Shown here: piece after piece, positions 21,938 to 30,523 of the stretch
Layout of the letters: each line of letters opens with the position of its first letter
Numbering within the stretch: position 1 is the stretch's first letter
Source of the DNA: a virus
IMG/VR virus record: IMGVR_UViG_3300032524_000046
Location: 1 to 32,707 of that record
DNA: 32,707 nucleotides
Reading direction: 5' to 3' (one strand)
The notes under the pieces: model-generated
What the model saw: only the letters and a program-made list of their open reading frames with translations
Told to the model about the DNA's origin: nothing
Database searches by the model: none
Program-made: the position numbers and the translations under genes

Positions 21938-22449
21938 TGAAAGAAGGCAAAGTCAAATCCAAAATCCCCAAGGCCGTCAAATTGATTGGCGCCGTGCTGG
22001 CGCTGGCCGGTGGAATATTCGGCACATGCTCTTGTGCATCAGCGTATCCATTGGCCGGCGCCACGGTTGCCGGCGCCGCAACTGCAATGGTCTTCCCGCC
22101 GGCGGTGTTGCTGGCCATTCCGGCCGGCTATGGCATTGGCGTGTTGGCTGAAGGTGATGACGCCACCGGCAAGCTGCAAGAAAACCAAATAGTGTTGATG
22201 GAAACGGTGGCGGCGCTCACGGCCGGCGATGTGGATGCCATCGTGGCCATGCGATTGGAACAAGCCAACAGTGAAGGCGGCATGATTGACCGAGCCACGC
22301 AAGCCATTTATGACTTTGTGAAAATGATGATTGCGGCCGTGGTGTGCCTGATTATCGGTGTGTTTCTTTATGTGCTTTACCGCCGCCACGTTGGGCAAAA
22401 GTTTTACAAGATGGTTTCCGGCGCCAGCAATGCAGATTCAGCAAAATGA
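21937..22449 (+). CDS. Membrane protein between terminase and portal
   Basis: This 170-residue protein starts at ATG 21937, sharing a base with the terminase stop (TGATG). It has an N-terminal hydrophobic stretch at about 14-34 with cysteines (GTCSCASA; not a clear lipobox), a second glycine/alanine/valine-rich hydrophobic region at about 40-72, a soluble middle, and a strong membrane segment at about 129-149 (AAVVCLIIGVFLYVLY) followed by a basic tail. It overlaps the next membrane protein by 4 bases. A lysis role (holin-like) is possible, though the position between terminase and portal is unusual for lysis genes. Confidence 0.6.
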   Translation: MKEGKVKSKIPKAVKLIGAVLALAGGIFGTCSCASAYPLAGATVAGAATAMVFPPAVLLAIPAGYGIGVLAEGDDATGKLQENQIVLMETVAALTAGDVDAIVAMRLEQANSEGGMIDRATQAIYDFVKMMIAAVVCLIIGVFLYVLYRRHVGQKFYKMVSGASNADSAK

Positions 22450-22736
22450 ACGAGCTGAAATCACAATCTGTTTCCAGGCAAACCACCGTGACACTGTATT
22501 TGGTCATTGCCTTATTGATTGGCGTGGCCGGTTATGTGCGCTCTGATGCCACATTCAAAACCACCGTTTTAATGAACCAGCAAGCTTTCCGCATAAACAT
22601 GGCGGCGCTGGCGGAAACCGTAGATTCAAAGACCGCCGACCGCATCACCGTGGGCGTGTTCAACAATTACAACGCACAATTAAAGCAGTTAAATCCAGAC
22701 ATAAAATTGCCGCCACCACCAACGCAAGGCAAATGA
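22446..22736 (+). CDS. Single-span membrane protein, possible spanin- or holin-like
   Basis: This encodes 96 residues from ATG 22446 (ATGA overlap). It has one N-terminal membrane segment (about 14-30, VTLYLVIALLIGVAGYV), then a helical outer portion and a proline-rich end (KLPPPPTQGK). An N-in anchor with a periplasmic helix is the general layout of i-spanins, but no embedded o-spanin lipoprotein frame was identified. It overlaps the portal start by 4 bases. Confidence 0.5.
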   Translation: MNELKSQSVSRQTTVTLYLVIALLIGVAGYVRSDATFKTTVLMNQQAFRINMAALAETVDSKTADRITVGVFNNYNAQLKQLNPDIKLPPPPTQGK

Positions 22737-24157
22737 CCGCAGAAACCACAGTAGATACACCTTCCGGCGCTTTCACCAAAATGGCTGAAGCTTGGCCGCT
22801 TATTAACGATTTGCTTGGCGGAACACGCACCATGCGTGCCGCATCAACCACATGGCTTCCACAAGAGCGCAAGGAAGATGATAAAGATTATGCGGTGCGC
22901 CTGAATCGCTCCATTCTCTACACCGCACTAAAAGACACCGTTGCAAAGCTTTCAGCCAAGCCATTCAGCAAGCCGGTAACACTTACCGAAGAGCTGCCAG
23001 GAATGCTTGCCGGCATGGCTACCAATATTGACTTTTGCGGCACCAACATCACGCAATTCTTGCGCCAAGTCTTTGAAGATGGCGTGCGTTATGGTCTTTC
23101 ACACGTTTTGGTTGATTTTCCAAACACTGGCGGTGGCCTTTCGCTCGGTGAAGAGCGCGCCACCGGTGTGCGGCCGTATTTTGTCCATGTGAAAGCAAAA
23201 GATTTGATTGCGTGGAAATCCACCAAACAAATTGACGGCAGCAAAAAGGTTACACACGTGCGATATCGTGAAGTGCGCACTGAATACGTTGCTGATTTTG
23301 GTGAAGCTGAAGTTGAATATATGCGCGTTATCAATGAGACTGATTGGGAACTCTGGCGCAAAAGGCCTGATGAATCGGAATATCTATTGACGGAAGTTGG
23401 AAGCCACACTTTTGGCGCCGTGCCATTGGTCACTTTCTACACCGTGAAAAAAGACTTTATGACCGCCGAGCCACCACTAGAAGGCTTGGCATGGTTGAAC
23501 CTTGCGCACTGGCAATCATCCAGCGACCAACGCAACATCTTGCGATTTGCGCGCCTTGGCATCATTTTCGGTTCTGGATTCAGCGACAAAGAGCAAGAGG
23601 ATGGAATTGTCATGTCGCCAAACCGCGTGACCATTTCCACCAACCCTGATGCCAAGCTGGCGTGCGTGGACACGCACACCAAAGGCATTACCGCCGGCCG
23701 TGAAGATTTAGACCACCTAGAAAAACAAATGGAGGTTCAAGGGCTACAGCCATTGGTGCAATCGACCGCCAACACCACGGCGCTTGGCCGCGGCATTGAT
23801 GAAGCGCGCACACATTCCAACATCCAGGCTTGGATTTGGGGATTGGATGACGTCTGCAATCAGGCTTTCCGCATGGCTGGAAAATGGGCAGGATTGCCAA
23901 TTCCAGACACCTTCCGGTGCAATATCTTCAGTGATTTTTCCGTGACTCTTTCGGGCAATGAAGACGTGAAGACCCTGATTTTGATGCGGGATAAAGGCCA
24001 AATTACGCAAGAAACCTTGCTGAATGAAACCAAACGCCGTGGCTTGCTGATGGATGATATGGATGTGAAGGCCGAGATTGACGCCACATCCAAAGAAGTG
24101 CCGGCAAGCTTGGATTTTCAAGACCATGCGCCACCGGCCGGCGCCGGTGGGGAATAG
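22733..24157 (+). CDS. Portal protein, DUF4055 family
   Basis: This 474-residue protein starts by ATGA overlap. The N-terminal region (MAEAWPLINDLLGGTRTMRA, TTWLPQERKEDDKDYAVRLNR, LKDTVAKLSAKPFSKP) and the central LNLAHWQSSSDQRNILRFAR fit the DUF4055 portal family. Its place after the terminase and before the MuF-like head gene agrees. It forms the dodecameric ring at one capsid vertex through which DNA enters and leaves. It ends with a proline/glycine-rich tail (APPAGAGGE). Confidence 0.88.
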   Translation: MTAETTVDTPSGAFTKMAEAWPLINDLLGGTRTMRAASTTWLPQERKEDDKDYAVRLNRSILYTALKDTVAKLSAKPFSKPVTLTEELPGMLAGMATNIDFCGTNITQFLRQVFEDGVRYGLSHVLVDFPNTGGGLSLGEERATGVRPYFVHVKAKDLIAWKSTKQIDGSKKVTHVRYREVRTEYVADFGEAEVEYMRVINETDWELWRKRPDESEYLLTEVGSHTFGAVPLVTFYTVKKDFMTAEPPLEGLAWLNLAHWQSSSDQRNILRFARLGIIFGSGFSDKEQEDGIVMSPNRVTISTNPDAKLACVDTHTKGITAGREDLDHLEKQMEVQGLQPLVQSTANTTALGRGIDEARTHSNIQAWIWGLDDVCNQAFRMAGKWAGLPIPDTFRCNIFSDFSVTLSGNEDVKTLILMRDKGQITQETLLNETKRRGLLMDDMDVKAEIDATSKEVPASLDFQDHAPPAGAGGE

Positions 24158-24160
24158 TCA

Positions 24161-26512
24161 ATGGCCGGCGTCAATGATGCGTTGATGAATCGCGGCATCA
24201 GGCATGCGGTTTACCTAGACCATTTAGCCACCACGGAAGTTGACCGCATGGTGACGTGGATGGATAAACACTTGTGGCCAGATATACGCAACACGCTGGA
24301 TGCAAGATTGGCTTCCATTGCGCGCACCGGCAATGTCGGTGGTGCATGGCGCACCACACGCTACCGTGAAATGCTGGCGGCGTTGGATGGCCAAATAAGT
24401 GCTGGCATGGGCATCATGTCCAAAGATGCGGCGGCGCGGCTCACGCGGCTTGGTGCGATAGAGGCGCAATGGGCAAAAACGGCGCTGGCCGATGCGGTGC
24501 CGCTTTCGGTGGTCTTCCGCGCACCAAGCTTGCCAACAATCCGCGCGATTGTTACCAGCCGGCCAATGCAAGGCCGCTTTCTGAAAGATTGGTATGCCGG
24601 TGTTGATGGTGCCTTGCGCAGTAGCATCAGGCAACAAATCAATGTTGGCTTGGCCGCCGGTGAATCGGTGCCGGCGATTGCTGGCCGCATTGTAGGCATC
24701 AAAGGCGCTGAAGCGGGATTCATGGGAAATAGCACACGCGCATTCACTCGGCGCAACGTGCGTGCCGTGGTGCGCACCACCACCAACCATATTTCCAATG
24801 CCGCGCGTGAAGCCACCTATGCTGAAAACGCTGACATAATCAAAGAGGTGCAATGGGTTTCCACGCTGGATGCGCGCACCACAGATATTTGCATGTCTTT
24901 GGATGGCCAGCGCTTCAAAATCGAGCAAGGCCAGCGGCCGCCGGCGCACCACCAATGCCGTTCCACCACCGTGCCAATCACCAAATCATGGAAAGAGCTT
25001 GGCATCAAGAATGCCAAAGACAAGCGGATTGGTGGCCGCGTTTATCGTGACGTAAAAACCGGCATGAATGGCGTGGCGCCTACGCGCATCAACTATGGTG
25101 AATGGTTGCAAGGCCAGCCACATGATGTGCAAGATTATGTTTTAGGCCAGCAACAGGCGGCGCTTTTTCGTTCTGGCCGCGTGAGGTTCCCGCGGTTCTA
25201 CACCGATGAAGGCCGCCGGCTTTCCATCACCGAGCTGGCCAGATTGGAAGGAATACCGGCACCGGTGGTGGAAGCCAAAATGGCCGCAATCCTGAAAGAA
25301 CCTATCACGCCGCCGGCGTTTGACCCTTCAGCCATACGCGGCCAAGCGTTTGCGGAACATGGTGCCGCCATGGAAAAGAGCGCGGCCGCGTGGGAAGAGC
25401 TGGAAGCATTGAAGTGGCGCCAGCAAGGATTGATTCAAGAATACAATGCTGAATATGCACATTTAGAGCGCAGCATCACCAACCGCAACCGCTACGCTGA
25501 AGGTTCTTCTTCATATAACCCTTGGCGCCACCTAACGGAAGCACAGCGCCAAACGGAGTTGGATTTCATCACACACATGCGTGAAGTTTTGGCTGAAGCC
25601 GTGGAGCTAAAGAAAAAGTGGCCATTGCTGGAAGATAAGTGGAAAGACGCATCCAGCGTGGTGCGCAAAGAGTTGCACGCAATGATGGCGCACGGCGGTG
25701 CCGGCGTGCAAATGGATTTGACACTTGCCGGTGAAGGTCACCAATACATGGTGCCAAACGTGCGCAAGCCGGTGAAGGCCATGAAGCCAACCGCGCCATT
25801 TAGGAAAAAAACGGAAGATGCCAGCGCGTTTTTGGAAAGCATGATTTCACGTGACGCGGTTGCCGGCGCAACCAATGAGGCTGAATGGGCGGTGGTCAAC
25901 AAAGAAGTGGCCAAATGGCAGCGGCTTGGTGTTGAAACCAATGAATCAAGAGAAGCTTATGCACGCTTGCGCGCCTTGGAAGCCGGCAAGAATGGCCGCG
26001 TCAAAATGGTGGTCATCCAGCGCAGCGGCAACAACGCCAACCCTTTTGCGCTAAATGAGTCCAATCACATAGTCATTCAGAGCAAGCCGCCAACCGCCGT
26101 GCATGTGCATGAAATGAGCCACATGATTGAAGATAGATTTGCCAAAGAGCAAACGGAAGCTTTCTTGAAATACCGCGCTCGGCTCCACAAAGAAGTTGGC
26201 GCCAACATGATGCCAGGATTGGAGCCAATCGCACCGGTGCATTACAATCCAGGCGTGATGGGCTATGAAGATTTTTTCTTCCAGAAGTATTCAGGCCGGC
26301 GCTACTTCAGCCGCGGCCGGCTTTACGGCACCGAAATCATGTCGGTCTATTCTGAATTTCTCTATGCCGACCCTGCCCTGATGATGCTGCGTGACCCTGA
26401 AGGGTTTGATTTCATGCTAAACTTGTGGCGCGGCATTCCAATCCAGAAACATGCGTGGTTTAAGGCGTTGCCACCAAACATGCAAGCGTGGGTGTTGGAG
26501 CCAATCACATGA
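24161..26512 (+). CDS. MuF-like minor head protein with C-terminal HExxH domain
   Basis: This 783-residue protein starts 3 bases after the portal stop. Residues about 200-270 carry the SPP1 gp7/MuF head morphogenesis signature (VRTTTNHISNAAREATY, then TLDARTTDICMSLDGQ, then HHQCRSTTVPI). A long helical linker follows. The C-terminal domain has HEMSH at 650-654, YSGRRY, and TEIMSVYSEF with E725 and E732 as candidate third zinc ligands, then YADPALMMLRDPEGF. This pattern is known from C-terminal domains of phage MuF-type proteins and suggests a zinc metallopeptidase or its inactive relative. MuF proteins are packaged in the capsid and some carry effector domains, so ejection into the host is conceivable. 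Confidence 0.8.
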   Translation: MAGVNDALMNRGIRHAVYLDHLATTEVDRMVTWMDKHLWPDIRNTLDARLASIARTGNVGGAWRTTRYREMLAALDGQISAGMGIMSKDAAARLTRLGAIEAQWAKTALADAVPLSVVFRAPSLPTIRAIVTSRPMQGRFLKDWYAGVDGALRSSIRQQINVGLAAGESVPAIAGRIVGIKGAEAGFMGNSTRAFTRRNVRAVVRTTTNHISNAAREATYAENADIIKEVQWVSTLDARTTDICMSLDGQRFKIEQGQRPPAHHQCRSTTVPITKSWKELGIKNAKDKRIGGRVYRDVKTGMNGVAPTRINYGEWLQGQPHDVQDYVLGQQQAALFRSGRVRFPRFYTDEGRRLSITELARLEGIPAPVVEAKMAAILKEPITPPAFDPSAIRGQAFAEHGAAMEKSAAAWEELEALKWRQQGLIQEYNAEYAHLERSITNRNRYAEGSSSYNPWRHLTEAQRQTELDFITHMREVLAEAVELKKKWPLLEDKWKDASSVVRKELHAMMAHGGAGVQMDLTLAGEGHQYMVPNVRKPVKAMKPTAPFRKKTEDASAFLESMISRDAVAGATNEAEWAVVNKEVAKWQRLGVETNESREAYARLRALEAGKNGRVKMVVIQRSGNNANPFALNESNHIVIQSKPPTAVHVHEMSHMIEDRFAKEQTEAFLKYRARLHKEVGANMMPGLEPIAPVHYNPGVMGYEDFFFQKYSGRRYFSRGRLYGTEIMSVYSEFLYADPALMMLRDPEGFDFMLNLWRGIPIQKHAWFKALPPNMQAWVLEPIT

Positions 26513-26772
26513 TAAAGCTGACACTTGAAGGCCAGGAATACACCATTGACGCTGGCACCGTCACGGCCACCACCGCCGCGCTGCAATGGATTGCAGACAT
26601 TTGGCAGCGGGAATATGAGTTTCTAAGGGATAACACCACCGAGTTTGCCAGTTTTGAAGACCATGATTTAGCATTGGCACACCGGCTTGCTGGCCAGTTT
26701 CTAGCCATTACGCTTGACCTTGCCGGCCACGTGTCTTCCATGCCGGCCGCCGATGGCCGCACCAAGTATTAG
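26509..26772 (+). CDS. Small hypothetical head-region protein
   Basis: This encodes 87 residues from ATG 26509 (ATGA overlap). It has an N-terminal beta hairpin-like MIKLTLEGQEYTIDAG, then amphipathic helices with acidic residues (EFASFEDHDLALAHRLAGQF). It is located between the MuF-like gene and the scaffold and followed by a strong hairpin. No family is recognised; a minor capsid or assembly role is suggested only by context. Confidence 0.6.
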   Translation: MIKLTLEGQEYTIDAGTVTATTAALQWIADIWQREYEFLRDNTTEFASFEDHDLALAHRLAGQFLAITLDLAGHVSSMPAADGRTKY

Positions 26773-26777
26773 ACAAC

Positions 26778-26808
26778 GCCGGCGCCAATCTATACCATTG
26801 GCGCCGGC
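26778..26808 (+). terminator. Strong hairpin without T-run (12-bp stem) before scaffold gene
   Basis: GCCGGCGCCAAT (26778-26789) pairs perfectly with ATTGGCGCCGGC (26797-26808) around a 7-base loop. No T-run follows, so a classical terminator is unlikely. It may be a processing, mRNA-stability or attenuation element that separates the packaging/portal messages from the highly expressed scaffold and coat genes. Confidence 0.55.
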
Positions 26809-26853
26809 GCAGTATTGCCGCCAACCATTCACCAACAAACCAAAAACGAAAGC

Positions 26854-27645
26854 ATGTTAGAAGCGCAACTTCCAAATCTTGAAGGATTAAATCCAGCAAT
26901 CGCCAGCGAATACGTGAAAGGCGCTGATGGCACATTCACGCTTGGCGTGAATCCAGTGAATGGCTTTTCACTGGAAGACGTGGCCGGCCTGAAAACCGCA
27001 CTTGGCGCCGAGCGCAGCAACGCCAAGGCAGCCAACGCCAAGCTTGAAATCTTTGGCGATTTGGATGCCGGCAAGGCACGTGAAGCGCTGGCCAAGGTTG
27101 CCGGCATGGCAACATGGACACCGGAAGAAAAGGTGAAAGAGCAAATGGCCGCGCACGCCAAGCAGTTGAGCGACAAACACGGCATTGAATCCGGCAAAAT
27201 GCAGGAAACCATCACTGGCATGACCAAGCACCTTTCCAAGCGTGTCATCAAGGGTGATGCCCGTGCGGCCATCGTGAAGGAAGGCGGAAATCCTGATTTG
27301 CTGGAAGCCATCGTGACCAAGCAACTGCAAATGGCCGTGGTTGATGGTGAATATGTCGCGCAAGTGATAGATGAAAAAGGCGTGGTGCGTGTTAGCATGA
27401 TTCCAGGTTCAACCGATGCCATGTCAATCACAGAGCTTGTGGCCGGCCTGAAATCGAGCGAAACCTACGCACCGGCCTTTGCCGGTAGTGGCGCCACGGG
27501 AAGTGGCGGTGGCAATTCAGGCGCGGGAGGCGCCAGCGGGAACGTAGACACAATCTCACGCAAAGATGCGCAAGATACGCCTAAATACCGCGCCGCACGT
27601 GACCGTGCGAATAAGGCAGGACGCCGCCTAGTAATTGCTGATTGA
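26854..27645 (+). CDS. Scaffold protein (putative)
   Basis: This encodes 263 residues from ATG 26854 (MLEAQLPNLEGL), preceded by AAACCAAAAACGAAAGC. It lies directly before the coat gene, where scaffolds are encoded. It is highly helical and charged in the middle (about 45-125, with coiled-coil-like ERSNAKAANAKLE and EEKVKEQMAAHAKQLSDKH), then a glycine/serine linker (about 215-235) and a basic C-terminal helix (RAARDRANKAGRRLVIAD), the typical coat-binding end. No catalytic site of a capsid protease is seen. Confidence 0.75.
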   Translation: MLEAQLPNLEGLNPAIASEYVKGADGTFTLGVNPVNGFSLEDVAGLKTALGAERSNAKAANAKLEIFGDLDAGKAREALAKVAGMATWTPEEKVKEQMAAHAKQLSDKHGIESGKMQETITGMTKHLSKRVIKGDARAAIVKEGGNPDLLEAIVTKQLQMAVVDGEYVAQVIDEKGVVRVSMIPGSTDAMSITELVAGLKSSETYAPAFAGSGATGSGGGNSGAGGASGNVDTISRKDAQDTPKYRAARDRANKAGRRLVIAD

Positions 27646-27695
27646 CCGCAAGGCCACCGGCACCAATTCACCACCGCCAGTAGAGAGGCAAACAA

Positions 27696-28919
27696 ATGGT
27701 TTCCGCAGGAAGTTCCGATTTAGGGGTTTACGACCCTGATTTTTACGTTCAAGAAGGGTTGATTCTTCTTGAAAACGCACTTGGCGCCGCTGCCCGTGTT
27801 TACCGCGGCATTGATACCGAGCGCGCCAGCTTGAAGCAATTTGGCACCGCCAAGTTGCGCCGGCCAGCCAAAATCTTGGAGCAAAATGCGCCAGGAACCG
27901 CGCAAGGTGTTGAAACTGACACCATTGACGTGACCCTTCCTTATTGGAAGACCACCAAAACCACGTTGCGTGATGACGAATTGACCAAATCGGAAGATGC
28001 AATCATCACCGACCACATCGGGCCGGCCATTTATGCGCTGGCACAAGGTCTTGACCAACGCCTTTCACAGTTCATGGCCTTGAATGCCGGCAATGCGGTG
28101 CCGTGGGGAACCACAAGCGCACTGGATAACATTGCCGACGTGCGCACCGCCATGTTTGATGCGCAAGTGCCGCTTGACGATGCAACCAAGTTGCACATGA
28201 TGATTTCCGGTCAAATGGAAAATCAGGCCATGAAAGAACAAGCTTTCACGCAATACCAAGGCGCCGGAAACCAAGGTGTTGAAACCCAAATGACCGGTCA
28301 CCTTGGCCGCAAGTCTGGATTTGAAATCTTTGCCAACCAGAATGCCAATGGTTATGCAATCGGTGGCAACACCTATTTGCAGCACGGCTCGCACGCTGAC
28401 AATGTTGGCGCCATTAACAACGTCGCCAACTACGCCAAAGGCGCGGCCAGCTTTGTGGTGGATGGCTTCACCGGCTCTGAAACCATCAAGCAATGGGAGC
28501 CAATCAAGTTTGTTTTGGATGACGGTAGCGAGTGGTATACCACGGTACTTGCTGACGTGGCCTTTACCACCGGTGCGGGAACCATCACCACCACCGATGC
28601 GTTGCCATCGGCAATGGCTGATAATGCGGTCATAACCTTGCTTGGCACTGGCGCCAGCAAGCCGGTTGAAAACGGCGTGGCATTCCATCGAAACTTTGTG
28701 GCTTTGGCAACCGCGCCTTTGTCGGATTTGCCTAAGCGCATGGGTTTCACTGATGCGCGCATTGGCATTGCAGTTGACCCTAAATCGGGTTTGAGCTTGC
28801 GCAGCCGTTTCTACTACATGCCGGATTTGTCTGAAGTCCATGTGGCTTTTGACATTCTCTATGGCTTTGCCACCATGGATTCCATGCTTGGCACCAAGAT
28901 GGAACGTGACGTTTCCTAA
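27696..28919 (+). CDS. Major capsid protein, P22 coat protein family
   Basis: This 407-residue protein has a ribosome site (AGAGAGG) upstream of ATG 27696. Sequence features of the P22-type coat family are the N-terminal helix (EGLILLENALGAAARVYRG), the region DIDVTLPYWKTTKTTLRDDE-like (key TLPYWK), and the C-terminal block VAFHRNFVALATAPLSDLP, then AVDPKSGLSLRSRFYYM, then VAFDILYGFATMD. It forms the icosahedral shell. The gene is flanked by hairpins on both sides within 100 bases or so, consistent with its own expression level. Confidence 0.88.
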   Translation: MVSAGSSDLGVYDPDFYVQEGLILLENALGAAARVYRGIDTERASLKQFGTAKLRRPAKILEQNAPGTAQGVETDTIDVTLPYWKTTKTTLRDDELTKSEDAIITDHIGPAIYALAQGLDQRLSQFMALNAGNAVPWGTTSALDNIADVRTAMFDAQVPLDDATKLHMMISGQMENQAMKEQAFTQYQGAGNQGVETQMTGHLGRKSGFEIFANQNANGYAIGGNTYLQHGSHADNVGAINNVANYAKGAASFVVDGFTGSETIKQWEPIKFVLDDGSEWYTTVLADVAFTTGAGTITTTDALPSAMADNAVITLLGTGASKPVENGVAFHRNFVALATAPLSDLPKRMGFTDARIGIAVDPKSGLSLRSRFYYMPDLSEVHVAFDILYGFATMDSMLGTKMERDVS

Positions 28920-28945
28920 CGGGGAAGGGGAAAAGGATTCTATTT

Positions 28946-28971
28946 GGTGGCACCGCTTTGGCGGTGCCACC
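28946..28971 (+). terminator. Strong hairpin after coat gene (11-bp stem, tetraloop)
   Basis: GGTGGCACCGC (28946-28956) pairs perfectly with GCGGTGCCACC (28961-28971) across TTTG. There is no T-run after it, so it is more likely a partial terminator or mRNA-protecting structure that keeps coat messages abundant while letting some transcripts read into the head-completion genes. Confidence 0.6.
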
Positions 28972-29019
28972 TTCAACACCGCACCGGCGCTTGCCGGCCG
29001 CTCTTGACGGAAAAAGGAA

Positions 29020-29382
29020 ATGACACACAAAGCAATTCTTACACATTCAGTGACCGGCGAACAAAAGCTAGTTGCACCGGCCGATGTTTGGCGCCACCGT
29101 TCAAGCGGTTGGAACCGCACCGGCACCAAGGAAATCACGGCCGCCGAAGTTTTTGCTGGCGTGCCGGAAGAGGTCACCGGTTGGCTAAAAGATTTGGAAG
29201 AGCTGCAAGCCGCGGCACCAACCATGAAGCGCCACGAAACCATCCTGACATTGGAACAATGGCTTGAAGAAGCCGGATTCCCAGTGGAAGCGCCAACAGA
29301 GGCAATGGATGAAGACAGCGTGAAGGCAGCGCGCAAGGCTTTTGACGCGGCCAAGCAGGCCGCTGAAGGAGGTGGCCAATAA
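29020..29382 (+). CDS. Hypothetical head-region protein
   Basis: This 120-residue protein has an AAAAGGAA ribosome site 3-4 bases before ATG 29020. It has an N-terminal beta-like part (ILTHSVTGEQKLVAP), a middle ending in EEVTGWLKDLEELQA, and an acidic then lysine/alanine-rich C-terminal helix (DEDSVKAARKAFDAAKQAAEG). It could be a capsid cement or adaptor protein, given the place after the coat gene. No family is recognised. Its last bases include the AAGGAGG that serves the next gene. Confidence 0.65.
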   Translation: MTHKAILTHSVTGEQKLVAPADVWRHRSSGWNRTGTKEITAAEVFAGVPEEVTGWLKDLEELQAAAPTMKRHETILTLEQWLEEAGFPVEAPTEAMDEDSVKAARKAFDAAKQAAEGGGQ

Positions 29383-29573
29383 TGACCACGCCAAAACCCT
29401 ACAAAACGCCGGCGCAGGTGATGATTGAATTGATTGGCGCTGGCGGCCGCAAATGCGTGCCGGTGGAAGAGCTGCCGCATTGGCTTGCGCGTGGCTTTGA
29501 AACCGCGCCAGGAATCAACAAGCCAGTGCGCCGCAAAGCCGTGGCGCCGCCACTTCCACCGGCCGAGGAATAA
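29382..29573 (+). CDS. Small hypothetical head-region protein
   Basis: This encodes 63 residues from ATG 29382 (TAATG junction) with a strong AAGGAGG at 29366-29372, the best Shine-Dalgarno in the window. The protein begins TPKPYKTPAQVMIELIGAGG and has GRKCVPVEELPHWLARGFE followed by a proline-rich end. The pattern of a short helix plus a WLARGFE segment resembles small phage proteins located beside head-tail adaptors. Function is unknown. Confidence 0.65.
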   Translation: MTTPKPYKTPAQVMIELIGAGGRKCVPVEELPHWLARGFETAPGINKPVRRKAVAPPLPPAEE

Positions 29574-29576
29574 ACC

Positions 29577-30122
29577 ATGGCTATTGTGGTGGAAGATGGC
29601 ACCGGATTGGCCACCGCCGATTCTTACCTTTCCGTTGCAGGAATGACCACCTATGTGGCCGCCTTCATGCGCGGCAACGTGGCGTGGAGTGGTGCCACCA
29701 CCGCCAACCAGGAAGAATGGTTGCGTGAAGGCACACAAGCGCTTGACTTGCTCTTTGCAGCGCGCTGGCGCGGTGTGCGTTCCAACGAGCTGCAAGCGCT
29801 GGCATTTCCGCGGCGCGGCATCAAAGACAATGACGGCTTCACGGTTGATGCTGACACGTTGCCAACCAAGATTGCCAACGCTTGTGCGGAAATGACGTGG
29901 CGCGCCATGAATGTTGGCGGTGAAGACACCACCACCGGTGATTCAACCAAGCTGATTGCTGATGATTCTGATGCCGTGATTGCAAGTGAAAGCGTTGCCG
30001 TTGGCGGCATCAAATCATCTACGTCTTACATGGGCGGGAAATCCGGCCGCACCGAATACCGCAAGGTTGCCTACATGCTGGCCGCCTTCATCACCATTGG
30101 CGGAAGCATAAGCAGAGGATGA
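29577..30122 (+). CDS. Head-tail adaptor, DnaT-like domain protein
   Basis: This encodes 181 residues from ATG 29577 (TAAACCATGG). The family pattern is clear: MAIVVEDGTGLATADSYLSV, then a helix with TQALDLLFAARWRGVRSN, then LAFPRRGIKDNDGF, then LPTKIANACAEMTWRA. These proteins are annotated as putative DnaT-like ssDNA-binding proteins, but in head-tail gene clusters they act as the adaptor ring below the portal. The C-terminus (MGGKSGRTEYRKVAYMLAAF) is typical. It overlaps the next gene by 4 bases. Confidence 0.82.
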   Translation: MAIVVEDGTGLATADSYLSVAGMTTYVAAFMRGNVAWSGATTANQEEWLREGTQALDLLFAARWRGVRSNELQALAFPRRGIKDNDGFTVDADTLPTKIANACAEMTWRAMNVGGEDTTTGDSTKLIADDSDAVIASESVAVGGIKSSTSYMGGKSGRTEYRKVAYMLAAFITIGGSISRG

Positions 30123-30523
30123 CCAAGCTAGATGACACGCTGCCGGCAAAGGTTCTGGCCTTGGTTGCCACCTATGGAAAGGTCTTGACCTTTTACACCA
30201 ACGCCGGTGAAGGCGTTGGCACCTATGATGCTGCCAACGGCCGTTACACTAGCATTCCAACGGTGGTGACTTATGACTATAAAACATCACCGCCAACGGA
30301 ATATATGCGGCGCCTGAATGATGTTACCGCGGTTGATGCCAAGCTTGAGGTGACCTTGCCGGCCAGCGGGTTGAATGCCACATTTGAATCCGATTTTCTG
30401 CGCGTCAACATGCGCGTGGATTTTGATTCAATCGAGTGGCGCGCCGTCTTCATTGAGCCAATATATAGCGGTGAATTGGTGGCCGCTTACCGCATTGGCC
30501 TTGACCAACACTCTGACGCATGA
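30119..30523 (+). CDS. Head completion / neck protein (putative)
   Basis: This 134-residue protein starts by ATGA overlap. It is beta-rich with AKVLALVATYGKVLTFYT near the N-terminus, then VTYDYKTSPP, VDAKLEVTLPASGLN, and a C-terminal WRAVFIEPIYSGELVAAYRI. Position after the adaptor and before the gp10-like gene, length and beta content all fit the head-closure (stopper) protein of siphoviruses. Assignment rests mainly on gene order. Confidence 0.7.
   Translation: MTKLDDTLPAKVLALVATYGKVLTFYTNAGEGVGTYDAANGRYTSIPTVVTYDYKTSPPTEYMRRLNDVTAVDAKLEVTLPASGLNATFESDFLRVNMRVDFDSIEWRAVFIEPIYSGELVAAYRIGLDQHSDA

Noticed and set aside
28065-29795. Minus-strand open frame of 576 codons crossing the coat gene and four other genes
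   Set aside because: It covers several recognised plus-strand genes and their intergenic hairpin, and its composition is that of an antisense shadow.
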